A DNA stretch of 64,000 nucleotides from Anarhynchus alexandrinus (taxonomy: Eukaryota > Chordata > Aves > Charadriiformes > Charadriidae). A program made the translations under genes and the position numbers. The stretch spans positions 1 through 64,000 of the forward strand of contig VUYV01000783.1 in the NCBI GenBank assembly GCA_008711295.1, read 5' to 3'. The notes under the pieces are model-generated. The model had not been told where the DNA came from and made no database searches. It was given only the letters and a program-made list of their open reading frames with translations. Shown piece by piece: positions 40,201 to 48,440 of this stretch. How positions within the stretch are numbered: position 1 is the stretch's first letter; every line of letters starts with the position of its first letter.

Positions 40201-43200
40201 GTGCATTTATGGCTACTACACGCTTGTAGGGGAAGTCCTCAGATGCTGCCGCTCAGGTCTCCCCGCGGCAGGCGCCTCCAGCCCTCCCTCCAGCAGGCAC
40301 GGTGTCTCACTGGCAAGGCTCAGGAGGACCGTGATTCACGCTTCCTGGCGCCAGGAAGATGCTGAGAGCTTTCCAGATTTGCTGCCTGGATATTCTTATG
40401 CCACCAGACAGAAGCCTCGTGACTTTAATCTTCGTGACTCAAACCCAAACCTTAACAGCATTTTGGTTCTTGTTTCTGCAGCTCTGCAAACAGAAGATAG
40501 AGGACCTGCTTCTTCCCAAGAAGATCTTCAACTCTGAGGTAGGTCAAGCCCTTTGGGAGAAGGTTTTCTTCCCTTCTGCTTTACGACTGGGGCTCCACCG
40601 AGCTCAGCTGTTGCTGTTGTACCCATTAACTGAAAATTTACAATGCTTGCCTGCCTGTCTCTAGCAGAGTCGGTGTGACCTAAAGCGAAGCACCACCCTG
40701 CAGTCCCACGGCAGGAGCCACGCACAGGCGAACTGCACCCAGCGGCGATGTGGGCTGCCAGGAGACCCAGGAGGAGGCACAGTGCCCGGGTGAGCCTCCA
40801 CGGTCTCCCGGCCCTGGGCACCTCCTGCCTGTGTCTTGGAGCCGCCGCTGTCGGGCGAGAGCAGCCAAGAAGGGTCAAGGCAGACAATGGCACACATCTC
40901 GTCAGAGGGCAAAAGGAAAACAGCCACGAGGCTGCCCAGCCCTCGGCGGGAGCCGTCGCTCCGCAGAGGGGTTTTCCGAGGGAGTCTGTGATACACAGCA
41001 ACAAGAGAGCCAGCAGGGAGCCCTGTGGTCCACTCCACGTCCTTCCTAAACAAGAAGCCCCAAAGCCTCTCTGCATGGCCTTTCCCCGGCACAGTGCCTT
41101 CCAGACACGGGCCATCCCCACAAGCCTCTCCACACCACCGCTCCCCGCCCCAGCCCTTCCCCAAGGACTCTCCCAGAAAATTAGTCTGATGGGGGCTGAT
41201 GGTGTCCTCGTGCCACCCAGCAGTTCGAGTGCTGCCCAGTGCATGCAGCCACCCAGCAGTGCAATGGCCACCGCGCTGCCGGAGCCCACCTCCTTCCTCC
41301 CGTCTCGCAGTTCCCATGCGCCGCTGGCCCCGGCCTCCCAGGAGCCATCAAAGCCCCCATGGGGCCATGTGCCATCTCAAGGCATAATTATTAGTGGCAG
41401 CAGAAATCTTCCAATGGTCTCAGACCTCTCCACAATTATTCTTAATTTCTTAAGCAAGAAGTGACATCATGGGACCACCACAGCTGTCTGGGGGAAGAGC
41501 AATGCAAGAGGGCATCCAGCCAACACGTGCCCAAGGCATGATCTCCATTAGCACTCCTGGCCCTCCGGCTGTGCCAGCTGGGGTGTCCCTGGCCGCAGAG
41601 CCCGGTGGTTTTGGTGGGGCATCTCTCCTCCCAGGAAACACGCATGCATGCAAAAGCAGAATTCCTGCCACACTCCCTGTTCTCCAAACACCCAGACGGC
41701 CCCTTCAGTTGCTGCACCATTAATCTTGACACATTCCTTGACCACTGCCCATGACACACGGGGGCTGCAGTAGACCAAGAGTACTTTCCACTCCACATGC
41801 GGATCCTACCAGCGACACCCTGACCCAAACGCATGGGTTAAAGCCAGAGACAAGGCAATGAGCCCGCGTGCAAGGCGGAGGCGTGCTGCAGCCTCTCGCC
41901 GGGGGAAGGGAAGGCACACTCCTCAATGCACACCATTGTGCTCTGCAGGCATTTAGTGCCTCCTCCATACCAAAGAATAAAGCTTCCCTTCAGCCAGCCC
42001 ATCATGTGTTCCTCTGCCTCACCACCCCATGGAAAGCTGGCCCCAAGCTCTCCCGCAGAGCCTAGTCCAACCACACACCTGCCTGCAAGCACACGCAAGC
42101 AGTGCAAGTCTACTCCTGGGTAGGCACCTACCATGGCTCGACGGGGTTCTTCAGCTTGCACCCCCACCTAAACCACCCCAGGCTTCGGCAAGCACATCCA
42201 TTCCTTGGGGGTGCTTTGCAGTCTGGCAAACATGGAAGACTGAAACATCCCAAAACCTGGTATCCTCTCTGTGATAGGACACCATCAGTGCTGAACGTGC
42301 AACCAGGGCTTTGAGCTTGCCCAGACAGACTCCAGCCTTACCTTTGTATGGAGCTTGGCAAACTGCTTGTCATCCAGCAGAGTCTGGGTGTACACACGCC
42401 TTTTGTACCGGAACTGCAAGAGGGAAGAATGTCAGATATGAGATGAACAAAACCCACTCAGCATCAAACCGCTCTCAAGCAGCTCCAGTAAACATCAGCT
42501 TGCGTGAAGACATCCAGTCTAGATCTGAAAACAACATCAGATACAGAATACACTGTTCTCCTCAAAACTTGTTCTAATAGTTAATTGCTTTCCTTACTGA
42601 AGAAATTCTGAACAGTTTTTCATATGAATCTGCCTGGCTACAGCTTCCAGAAGGTTTGCACTTTGTTCTGCTTCTTCCCGATTAATTAGGGATCTTGCAA
42701 ATAACAGAATGGTTTTCCCCAGGATGGTTCTCAGGTGGTCTCGAGCCGACTTCCCTTTAAGCAGGCTGAGCTCTAAATCTCTCATTGAGGCATCTTCTCT
42801 TCTGTTCTCAGATCATTTCTGCTGCTCTTTTCCACGATATGCCTCTTTCTAATGTTCTTTCAAGTACACTGACTGTCACCCACACACTGCGCTCCAACAC
42901 CAACCACTTCCACCCCAACCACTCCTGAAACCAACTCCGTACTTGTCAGGGTACAAAAGGATTACAGGGTCACATTGTGCCACAGCATCACACTGGGAAT
43001 TGCTGTTAGGTTTCTTGACCAGAAGGCTCAAAAATTGTCTTCAGAAGCTTTGTTTTCCCCAACAAGAATCCTTCCTTAGCACACAGTCCTTGTCCCTGTA
43101 TGTTTGTCATTTGGCTGACTTGGAGCACACTTTGATGGGACCCCCACTTACCAAATGACCTAGACAGTGCAGTCGGCATTGCTGTATTCTCAGACTTTAT

Positions 43201-46200
43201 CAGCAGTGATTTTGCATTTACACCCAGATGTGTGGGGTAACCACATCAAGCTTGACTTTGGTCTCTGGGAAACTCCACTAGAAATACATCCATGCAGTGA
43301 CGATCGCAGAGACAACTGCTTTTTATTATTGATTAGTTAACCAGTGGCACTTGTCCTACTGACTTTTTACAGTGCTAATCCTGAACTTGAATATCATGTA
43401 GAACACAATCAAGTACCCCCAAGTGGCTGCTACCTTTGTTTAGTTACCTTTATCAAGCAGAATTACAATTTCCTTAAAGAATGAAATTGGATTTGTTTGA
43501 CTAGATCATTTTTCAATGCACGAATTGTATTCTGAGATTTTGAATTGCTATGAACTTAATCCTCCATCAACATTTCATTATTTCAGCTGGAACTGACACC
43601 AAGTTATCTTTGGACTGCAGTTACTAAGCTCATCCCACTTACTTTTCAATACTGGCAAAATATTAGCACATTTTCAGTCTATCACGAACTTGTACTACTG
43701 GGCAGATGTCTTCTCACACAACTTTTTTTTTTTTTTTTTAATCATTCCAAGGTAAAAGCTGTCTTGCCCACAGATTTACAGATGTTGGTCCTTTGCAGAT
43801 GCCGCCAGCGTCAGGGTTCCTCTGCATCCCTACGCAGTCCTGCAAGCATCCTTCAGTGGCTCCTCTTCAGCCCTGGCACCACGTTAGAGGGTCTGCAGAT
43901 GAGCCCCGCTCCCACCCTGGGCAGTGCGCTGGCTGAGCCGGGGCAGCGCTGCCCCGCGGACCGCTCGCTTTCGGCTGCCTGCCCGAACCCGTCGGCTCAG
44001 GTGGACTCCCCCACTGCTGCTCTCCCAGCACTTAACCCGGGGAAGGTCCTGGGGAAGGTCCTGCAGGGCTCCCAGCTACACCGGCAGGGGCCGGGGCAGT
44101 GCACCAGCGAGGCATGGCTGAGAGAGGGAAGCCAGGCTGCATCGACTTTGATGCAAGAGCAATGCCCGCTGCCACCCAGGTGCAAGGCAAAAACCTCATC
44201 TGGGAGAGTTAAATTGTACAACGTGTAGTCCGCTGCTCAAAACCAAGCGGCAAAACTTCAGAAGAAGCGACTGAAGCGGGCAGCCGACCCTAAGCCAGGC
44301 ACAGCCCAACAGTTTTGCTCCAACAGCTCACCCGCAGACCAGGCTGGCGCGGGGAGGACATGCAGGCACGAGAATTTCCAAATCTCATTCAAATTTAAAA
44401 GGTGCATGAACCGAATGTGTGATGTTTAATAATACTGAGAACACAACAGTGTGTTTGGCATGCAAATGAAATAACTACCTCATTAAGAAGGACACAATAA
44501 GCTTCTGAGAGTGGATACGAACCAGTAAGATAATACGGGATACAGTCAATACCCCCGAACACACGTGAGGGTAACTGGATCTCAGCAGACGGGCAGCTGG
44601 ACCCCACTGCATGTTGCCTGATCACCAACACACTGCGCTGACCTGCTATTTTATTCCAATAAAGGAATCTGGAGTACCTACATCTCTCCATGACAGAACA
44701 GAGCCAGCTAGACGACCTTTAAAGCTCCCTTCCAACCCAAACTATTTTATGATTCTATGTTTCTACGCTATACCCACTTTTTAACGTATTTTTTTCTGTC
44801 AATATACCCAAAGCCCTCATTTACCTGATTACCTTCATATGTAGCCCTGAGGGCTAATTTATCTTTTGGATTCAAAAAACCTCAGTGGTATCAATGTAGG
44901 ATTTATGTCTTGTAAACAGATTCAGGATTGGGGTTTTTCCAATAGGATTCTCCAGTGCTCTGCTGCCATTCTTGTCGAGTTATGAAGAATGGAAATGACA
45001 CACAACAAATATCCATGTCAAGTCTGCATTTAGATGTGTGTGCAAAGACATTAAGTGTGGACATTATGCTAAATTATACAAAACCAAAGCATTAAAGCTT
45101 GTATAAGAAACATTAAGGAATTTACTATCTCACAGGTTTATTTGCAAGCATTCTTAATGTTGTTCCAAATGTTTTTGTCTACATTAAATGTTAGTTTCCT
45201 AAGAAATTGTGCTGCACGTTCTTTCCAAATTAGTTGGGATTAGTTATAATAACAGCATTCACGCTTGCATTTATAAGAGCTCTTGCAGCTTAAGCGTGTA
45301 ATGCTTTCTAAATAGACTTTGTGGGCAAAATATAGCACCAGATTCCTAAATTTAGAAGTCCACGTGCAGGTAACTATAGCCCCATTACAGCCAGTGGGGA
45401 TGTCCACAGTGACAGTCAACGGGGCCCAAGAAATGCTGCAGGTCACCTTAGAATAAACACCTACATGCAATCACCCAAATCCCAGCCCAAGGCAAAACTT
45501 ATAGTGAATGTAAATAGAAAGTTAGTTCAGTTAATTTCTGCTCCATTTGATTTTCTGGAACAGAAAATGGTATTGATTATCCTCCATGCTCATCACACAA
45601 ATGAGGTCCATACAGGGACAGCCATTCGCTGTCAAAGCACACAGTTGTGTTCCAGTCTCTACGTTAACTGTAAATTAAATAAAATATCAAACTCAAGTCC
45701 TTCAGCCTCAAATTCAAAGATCTCCCTATTATTTTCCCTCTGTACCTACAAGACTGGCTTTCCTCCTGTTACTGCAATTTCCCGTGACAGTTATGCACAG
45801 TTATGCACCACTAGGAAAAAAGAAATTTTCATCAACAGGGTCAGAAAACAGGGAAGCTGTTTCACAGGGCTGTGACAGATGTGATGGAGCTCTCGAGCAG
45901 ACAGAGTCACGAGCAAATAAAACTCAGAGGCATTTGCCTCAGCTCTCCCTCAATGAATTCTCCCTGAGTAAACATACACCCACACAAATTTCTACGCTCC
46001 TACTCCTGGAAGGGAAATGGGGAAGAAAAGGGAAGGGGGACAGGAGGCCTTAATGTTCATGGTGCCTACAGAGACTACAGTGGAAGGCATCATAGAAGTC
46101 CTACATCCTTATGTACATAAATATATACGTGTGTACTTATATATATCTATATACACATATATAGATATACACACATTTAAAAAAAGAAACAGAAGATATC

Positions 46201-46407
46201 TACCTCCAAGTAGGGGACAGGAGTGTCTGGGTTCAGGGGGTACTCCCTCAGCAGGCGCTCCTCATCCAGAAACTTCCCAGCCCTGCCGTTGAACGCCGGC
46301 TGGAAGAGCCCATAGTTCAGAACATCCTTCAGGCTGTGGTTCAAAGTGCAGAGGATGCGCTGCTTGGAAACCCACACGGGAACGTCTGGATTCAACCGTA
46401 GACACTT
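7154..46407 (-). CDS. SHANK3: SHANK3, partial: seven internal exons (SPN domain and ankyrin repeats 1-6)
   Basis: SHANK proteins are scaffolds of the excitatory postsynaptic density; the SPN domain is a Ras-association-like fold that folds against the ankyrin repeats. Seen: seven exons, joined from right to left (46204-46407, 42342-42413, 29472-29580, 10233-10384, 9748-9915, 8546-8662, 7154-7231), each bounded by AG and GT on the minus strand. They sum to 900 nt with no stop and with matching phases. SHANK3 rather than SHANK1/2 is favoured by [16 protein letters not shown], by [10 protein letters not shown] and by [12 protein letters not shown]...NYNSQTAFQ. With 21 residues in the missing first exon the last residue would be Gln321, which agrees with human SHANK3 numbering as I remember it. 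Missing from the window: the first coding exon, the rest of the ankyrin domain, and the SH3, PDZ, proline-rich and SAM parts. Paralog assignment is from memory, without an alignment. Confidence 0.93.
7232..8545 (-). other. SHANK3 intron, 1314 bp
   Basis: Phase-0 intron between the exons ending ALYNQ and starting ESCARV; donor GTACAT, acceptor TTTCACAG. No repeat or further exon is recognised. Confidence 0.9.
8546..8662 (-). CDS. SHANK3: SHANK3 exon encoding ankyrin repeat 5 and part of 6 (39 codons)
   Basis: A 117-nt exon, phase 0 at both ends, with acceptor TTTCGAGCAG and donor AACCAG|GTACAT. It encodes [20 protein letters not shown] and then [19 protein letters not shown]. This block is among the most conserved parts of the SHANK family; the only obvious difference from human SHANK2/3 is Thr for Gly in [10 protein letters not shown]. 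It is less GC-rich than the two ankyrin exons just upstream. Confidence 0.97.
8663..9747 (-). other. SHANK3 intron, 1085 bp
   Basis: Phase-0 intron; donor GTGGGA after CAC CAG, acceptor TTTCGAGCAG. A short CA-rich run lies near 8807-8823. Nothing else is recognised. Confidence 0.9.
9748..9915 (-). CDS. SHANK3: SHANK3 exon encoding ankyrin repeats 3-5 (56 codons)
   Basis: A 168-nt exon, phase 0 at both ends, with acceptor TTCTCTTGCAG and donor CACCAG|GTGGGA. It encodes [20 protein letters not shown], then [20 protein letters not shown], then [16 protein letters not shown]. The [23 protein letters not shown] stretch matches human SHANK3 as remembered; [14 protein letters not shown] is nearer the SHANK2 form, so this exon alone would not settle the paralog. 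It is separated from the preceding exon by only 317 bases. Confidence 0.96.
9916..10232 (-). other. SHANK3 intron, 317 bp
   Basis: Phase-0 intron between two GC-rich ankyrin exons; donor GTGAGT, acceptor TTCTCTTGCAG. It contains a CR1-type tail at 10012-10032 and is otherwise GC-rich unique sequence. Confidence 0.92.
10012..10032 (-). repeat. CR1-type tail repeat without a body
   Basis: GAATCACGGAATCACGGAAT followed by C matches the start of the minus-strand CR1 at 13893 (AATCACGGAATCACGG), but the adjoining sequence then leaves the CR1 consensus at once. It lies in the 317-bp SHANK3 intron. Confidence 0.6.
10233..10384 (-). CDS. SHANK3: SHANK3 exon encoding ankyrin repeat 2 and part of 3
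   Basis: A 152-nt exon. The acceptor is GGCTCTGCAG; the first two bases, AG, complete the split Glu codon, 50 codons follow, and the exon ends in phase 0 at CTGCTG|GTGAGT. Product: [20 protein letters not shown], then [20 protein letters not shown] and [21 protein letters not shown] and the MTALHKA ankyrin helix are typical of [14 protein letters not shown] has Ala where human SHANK proteins, as I recall, have Leu in LAAQL; this region also contains a NotI octamer. The exon is strongly GC- and CpG-rich, the kind of sequence that is often missing from bird assemblies. Confidence 0.95.
13891..14245 (-). mobile_element. CR1 LINE, 5'-truncated, with 8-bp target-site duplication
   Basis: Minus-strand CR1 starting at its tail (AATCACGGAATCACGGAATC), then TTCAGAGTTGGAAGGGACCT, GGGCAGCCTGTGCCACTGCT and TTGTGCCCGTTGCCCCTCGT. 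The tail unit is ATTCCGTG instead of ATTCTATG. It is flanked by TCTGCAAC at 13883-13890 and 14246-14253. It is in the same orientation as SHANK3. Confidence 0.92.
14530..16248 (+). mobile_element. CR1 LINE, long 5'-truncated copy
   Basis: The longest CR1 here. Its conceptual ORF2 shows the endonuclease-RT linker ([19 protein letters not shown], then [15 protein letters not shown]), a short deletion near 14890-14940, [51 protein letters not shown], and the catalytic FADDTKL (near 15350). A GC-rich C-terminal part follows, and a 3' UTR ending ATTCTATGATTCTAG at 16248. Multiple stops and frameshifts make it a dead copy. The 5' limit is unclear; sequence back to about 14330 may belong to it. Confidence 0.92.
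20750..21270 (+). mobile_element. CR1 LINE, internally deleted copy
   Basis: The RT segment ([20 protein letters not shown], then [19 protein letters not shown]) runs to FAGNTKL and is joined at about 21043 directly to the 3' end (TTTAGACTAGATGTGATGAA ... GGACTAGATGGCCTTTAACA). It ends in repeated ATTCTATGATTCTATC. The catalytic FADD has become FAGN. It is antisense to SHANK3. Confidence 0.93.
25190..25795 (+). mobile_element. Ancient CR1-like LINE, reverse-transcriptase fossil
   Basis: Plus-strand fragments read as a degraded CR1 ORF2: [20 protein letters not shown] (family pattern FKKG..dP.NYRPiSLT), [10 protein letters not shown] (pGKllEkl), and near 25730 [14 protein letters not shown] in the position of the catalytic FADDTKLG. 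It is full of stops. The following GC-rich 300 bases do not look like CR1. Confidence 0.6.
26098..26553 (+). mobile_element. CR1 LINE, 3' end
   Basis: ORF2 C-terminus [20 protein letters not shown], then [42 protein letters not shown] and [11 protein letters not shown]. The 3' UTR is GGACTTGATGATCCTAAGGG with tail ATTCTACGATTCTATGATTC. The frame is open over this segment, although the copy is truncated 5'. It is antisense to SHANK3. Confidence 0.93.
26785..27255 (+). mobile_element. Ancient CR1-like LINE 3' region
   Basis: GAAAGACTGGAGGAGTTTGG, then CCTCTTTAATTAAGGAAAGG, matches the RLEEFGLF..lrkgR pattern of the old amniote CR1/L3 C-terminus; TGTATAAATACCTTCATGTG (yKYlh) and GTCAGGTCGGATGGTACAAC in the 3' UTR support it. 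It is highly decayed and contains a CA-rich run at 27147-27160. Borders are approximate. Confidence 0.6.
27549..28030 (-). mobile_element. CR1 LINE, 5'-truncated 3' end
   Basis: Begins with the tail AAAATCATAAAATCATAGAA. The 3' UTR and ORF2 C-terminus read on the minus strand as [20 protein letters not shown] and [20 protein letters not shown]. It is very close to the copy at 47404-48419, so it belongs to the same young subfamily. It is in the same orientation as SHANK3. A short repeat of ATCTGGGTTCAA (28027 and 28047) lies just beyond the 5' end. Confidence 0.95.
29472..29580 (-). CDS. SHANK3: SHANK3 exon encoding ankyrin repeat 1 (36 codons plus 1 nt)
   Basis: Minus-strand exon starting in phase 0 after ATGGCTGCAG and ending in phase 1 at ACTGGAG|GTGAGA. 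It encodes [11 protein letters not shown], then [19 protein letters not shown] and HDPDTG, plus the first base of a glutamate codon completed by the next exon (G|AG, giving DTGECP). [12 protein letters not shown] is the SHANK ankyrin-repeat-1 signature. The NLKKFM start is SHANK3-like; SHANK1 and SHANK2 differ here from memory. Intronic sequence on both sides is unremarkable. It is separated by 12.8 kb from the SPN exons and by 19.1 kb from the next ankyrin exon. Confidence 0.96.
35122..35284. repeat. Possible ancient inverted-repeat element
   Basis: The left arm TTTTCAAATGTATTAAGGTG and the right arm CACTTAAATACCTTTGAGAA are imperfect inverted copies about 115 bases apart. The inside sequence CCCACTGAAATCAAGGGGAG resembles an old reptile/bird interspersed repeat (TCAATGGGAGTTAGG type) that I recall only loosely. 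Confidence 0.4.
35860..36360. promoter_or_regulatory. CpG-rich intronic block, possible intragenic promoter
   Basis: CpG-dense sequence (GGAGCCACCGCGGCGACTGC; TTCGCGCCGGCAGAGCGCCC) in the intron between the SPN and ankyrin exons, roughly where mammalian SHANK3 has internal promoters that produce ankyrin-containing isoforms without the SPN. No TATA box or initiator is identified. Confidence 0.25.
42342..42413 (-). CDS. SHANK3: SHANK3 exon encoding the end of the SPN domain (24 codons)
   Basis: A 72-nt phase-0 exon. The acceptor is CCCTCTTGCAG before TTC CGG TAC, and the donor is ACAAAG|GTAAGG, a strong consensus. It encodes [20 protein letters not shown] followed by LHTK, which differs from the human SHANK3 counterpart at only a few positions (T/A, T/N, L/I as remembered). 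It joins in frame to ...PVPYLE of the preceding exon, and the next exon starts ANLKKF, so the SPN-to-ankyrin linker is continuous. It is too short to stand out as an open frame and was found by its sequence and splice sites. Confidence 0.96.
43723..43739. repeat. T17 homopolymer
   Basis: Seventeen consecutive T on the plus strand inside the SPN intron. No LINE or SINE body adjoins it. Confidence 0.95.
44706..44765 (+). mobile_element. CR1 LINE, minimal 3' end
   Basis: CCAGCTAGACGACCTTTAAA, then GCTCCCTTCCAACCCAAACT, ending ATTTTATGATTCTATG. Only about 60 bases of the 3' UTR and tail remain. Confidence 0.85.
46111..46177. repeat. TA/CA-rich microsatellite beside an exon
   Basis: Irregular ATATAC/TATATC repeat between 46111 and 46177, followed by an A-rich run. 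It lies about 25 bases from the donor GT (46202-46203) of the SPN exon. Confidence 0.9.
46204..46407 (-). CDS. SHANK3: SHANK3 exon encoding most of the SPN domain (68 codons)
   Basis: Minus-strand exon in phase 0 at both ends. Acceptor CTCTCCACAG precedes AAG TGT CTA ([10 protein letters not shown]); the donor is GAG|GTAGAT. The product contains [15 protein letters not shown] and [17 protein letters not shown], both diagnostic of the SHANK SPN domain, and ends [10 protein letters not shown]. It would correspond to human SHANK3 residues 22-89. The leucine of GKFLDEE, equivalent to Leu68 where L68P is a known autism-linked change, is conserved. The donor is weak after the first GT, and a TA-rich microsatellite lies about 25 bases inside the following intron. 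The upstream exon that should supply the first SPN strand (ending ...DLQQT in human) was not found. Confidence 0.96.
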
Positions 46408-47381
46408 CTGTGGAGAGACACAGAGGGCAATTAGAGCTGAGCATCACTAAGGTCCTGTGCCCCATCGCTGCAGCCAGGAGCAGTCACAGCAAGAACAGGG
46501 AGAAGGATAAAATGGGAAAGCCACTGTCTTTTCTGTGTCAGTGGATTACGGGAAGGGGGAAAAAAGAGAGAAGAATGGGACTTAGCAGATCCCCCTAAGG
46601 CATTTTGTGGGGTTCAGGGCACACTCAAACCCTGTATGTTATAACATCCTATAAAATGTGAGAAGTGCCAAAGAATATTTTATGGCCTAAAACCAGCATA
46701 ATAGCAAAATTTTACCTAAAAATCCCTGACAGGGTGTAAAGAGTCTATTGACTTCTCCACCACAGACTTCACAGGTGTGCAAACCATGAGCCCTGCCAGG
46801 AGCTGGGGGCATCCCGCGAGGTCTTCCCAGCAGGAGGAGAGGAGAAGATCCCCCTGTCTCCCCACACGGCAAGTCACACTTCCCCACCTCTCCCTGTGAC
46901 TGCAGCGCGTTTCCCTGGCACTGTAGGCATTTCCCTGTCTCCTCAGGACCCAAGTCATCAAATATTTATAGCCCATCTTCTTCAGACTGTATTTCTCAGA
47001 GCCGCGGCCCCCGCTGCCACACTCCGGCCGGCCGTGGGGCCGGGGCTGGCGGAGCACGCCGGCGGTGGGAGCCTGCCTCGGCCAGAGCCCGCTGAGCCAC
47101 ACAGCCCAGCACGGGTGCTGTGGCACCATCGCCGCACCCCCTCCGCCGCGGTGGCGAGGTGGCAGCAGGCGCTTGGCAGCATCGGCTCCTGTGGGCGAAG
47201 AGCAGGAAGGTGAGACGAGGCAGCACCGGAGGTGGGTCTCGCAATAGCCTGTCCCTGTGGGCAGCCACCATTTCCCCTCCCAGGTCCCTGGTTTTGCATC
47301 TTGGCCCTCAACCTTTCCTGTTCCCATCACTCTGTTCTCTTTCTTTGTTTCTCCGCCCCCTCCACGCTTTCTGCAGGAGAA

Positions 47382-47401
47382 GACAGTGTGTAGACTTGTT
47401 T
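47382..47401. repeat. Target-site duplication, left copy
   Basis: GACAGTGTGTAGACTTGTTT, directly before the CR1 tail; shared with 48421-48440. One extra A before and CA after are also shared. Confidence 0.9.
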
Positions 47402-47403
47402 CA

Positions 47404-48419
47404 TAGAATCATAGAATCATAGAATGGTTTAGGTTGGAAAGGACCTTGAAGATCATCGAGTTCCAACCCCCCTGCCATAGGCAGGGACACCTCCCACTAG
47501 ACCAGGTTGCCCAAGGCCACGTCCAGCCTGGCCTTGAACACCTCCAGGGATGGGGACTCAACAACCTCTCTGGGCAACCTGTGCCAGTGCCTCACCACCC
47601 TCAAAGTGAAAAACTTCTTCCTAATGTTCAATCTAAACCTGCCCTCTTCCAGTTTGAAGCCATTCCCCCTTGTCCTGTCACTACATGCCCTAGTAAAAAG
47701 TCCTTCCCCAGCTCTCCTGTAGGCCCCCTTTAGGTACTGAAAGGCCGCAATAAGATCTCCCCGGAGCCTTCTCTTCTCCAGGCTGAACAGCCCCAACTCC
47801 TTCAGCCTCTCCTCATAGGAGAGGTGCTCCAGCCCTCGGATCATCCTCGTGGCCCTCCTCTGGACACGCTCCAACAGGTCCATGTCCTTCTTATGTTGGG
47901 GACTCCAGAGCTGGACGCAGTACTCCAGGTGGGGTCTCACGAGAGTGGAGTAGAGGGGCAGAATCACCTCCCTCGCCCTGCTGGCCACACTTCTTTTGAT
48001 GCAGCCCAGGATGCGGTTGGCCTTCTGGGCTGCGATCGCACATTGCTGGCTCATGTTGAGCTTCTCGTCGATCAGCACACCCAGGTCCTTCTCCTCAGTG
48101 CTGCTCTCCAGCCATTCCCCGCCCAACCTGTAATTGTGCTTGGGATTGCCCCGACCTAGATGTAAGACCTTGCATTTGGCCTTATTGAACTGCATGAGGT
48201 TGGCTTGGGCCCACCTCTCCAGCCTGTCCAGGTCCCTCTGGATGGCATCCCTCCCTTCCAGCGTGTCTACCTCGCCAAACAGCTTGGTATCATCGGCAAA
48301 CTTGCTGAGGGTGCTCTCGACCCCACTGTCCATATCTCCTACAAAGATGTTGAACAGTACAGGTCCCAGCACCGACCCCTGAGGAACGCCACTTGTCACT
48401 GGTCTCCACTTGGACATTG
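47404..48419 (-). mobile_element. CR1 LINE, young 5'-truncated copy with open frame and long target-site duplication
   Basis: Minus-strand CR1. The tail CATAGAATCATAGAATCATA is followed by a 3' UTR of about 95 bases. A 306-codon open frame covers 47497-48417: [20 protein letters not shown], the catalytic [27 protein letters not shown], then [20 protein letters not shown], and a C-terminus [13 protein letters not shown]. It lacks the endonuclease and the first half of the RT, so it cannot be autonomous. The duplicated flank GACAGTGTGTAGACTTGTTT occurs at 47382-47401 and 48421-48440, extending to 23 bases. It is in the same orientation as SHANK3, within its upstream intron. Confidence 0.96.
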
Positions 48420-48420
48420 A

Positions 48421-48440
48421 GACAGTGTGTAGACTTGTTT
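48421..48440. repeat. Target-site duplication, right copy
   Basis: GACAGTGTGTAGACTTGTTT, directly after the truncated 5' end of the CR1. It is identical to the left copy. Confidence 0.9.

Larger units (their letters stand above)
29581..42341 (-). other. SHANK3 intron, about 12.8 kb
   Basis: Phase-0 intron between the SPN/linker exon and ankyrin exon 1; donor GTAAGG, acceptor GGCTGCAG. No CR1 of any length is recognised, unlike the neighbouring introns. There is a possible ancient inverted-repeat element at 35122-35284 and CpG-rich stretches at 34.1-34.5, 35.86-36.36, 36.5-37.3 and 39.4-40.0 kb. Long open frames in the CpG-rich parts have no recognisable family and look like composition artefacts. 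Nothing is recognised in 29.6-34 kb or 37.4-39 kb. Confidence 0.85.
42414..46203 (-). other. SHANK3 intron, 3790 bp
   Basis: Phase-0 intron between the two SPN exons. It contains a 17-base T run (43723-43739), a CR1 tail fragment (44706-44765), and a TA/CA-rich microsatellite next to its donor end (46111-46177). The 42.8-42.9 kb part resembles old antisense CR1 only weakly. The rest is AT-rich unique sequence. Confidence 0.88.

Noticed and set aside
40528..41289. 253-codon minus-strand open frame with hydrophobic stretches
   Set aside because: It runs in the same direction as SHANK3 but lacks splice sites in a matching phase and any known motif; overlapping frames are equally long.
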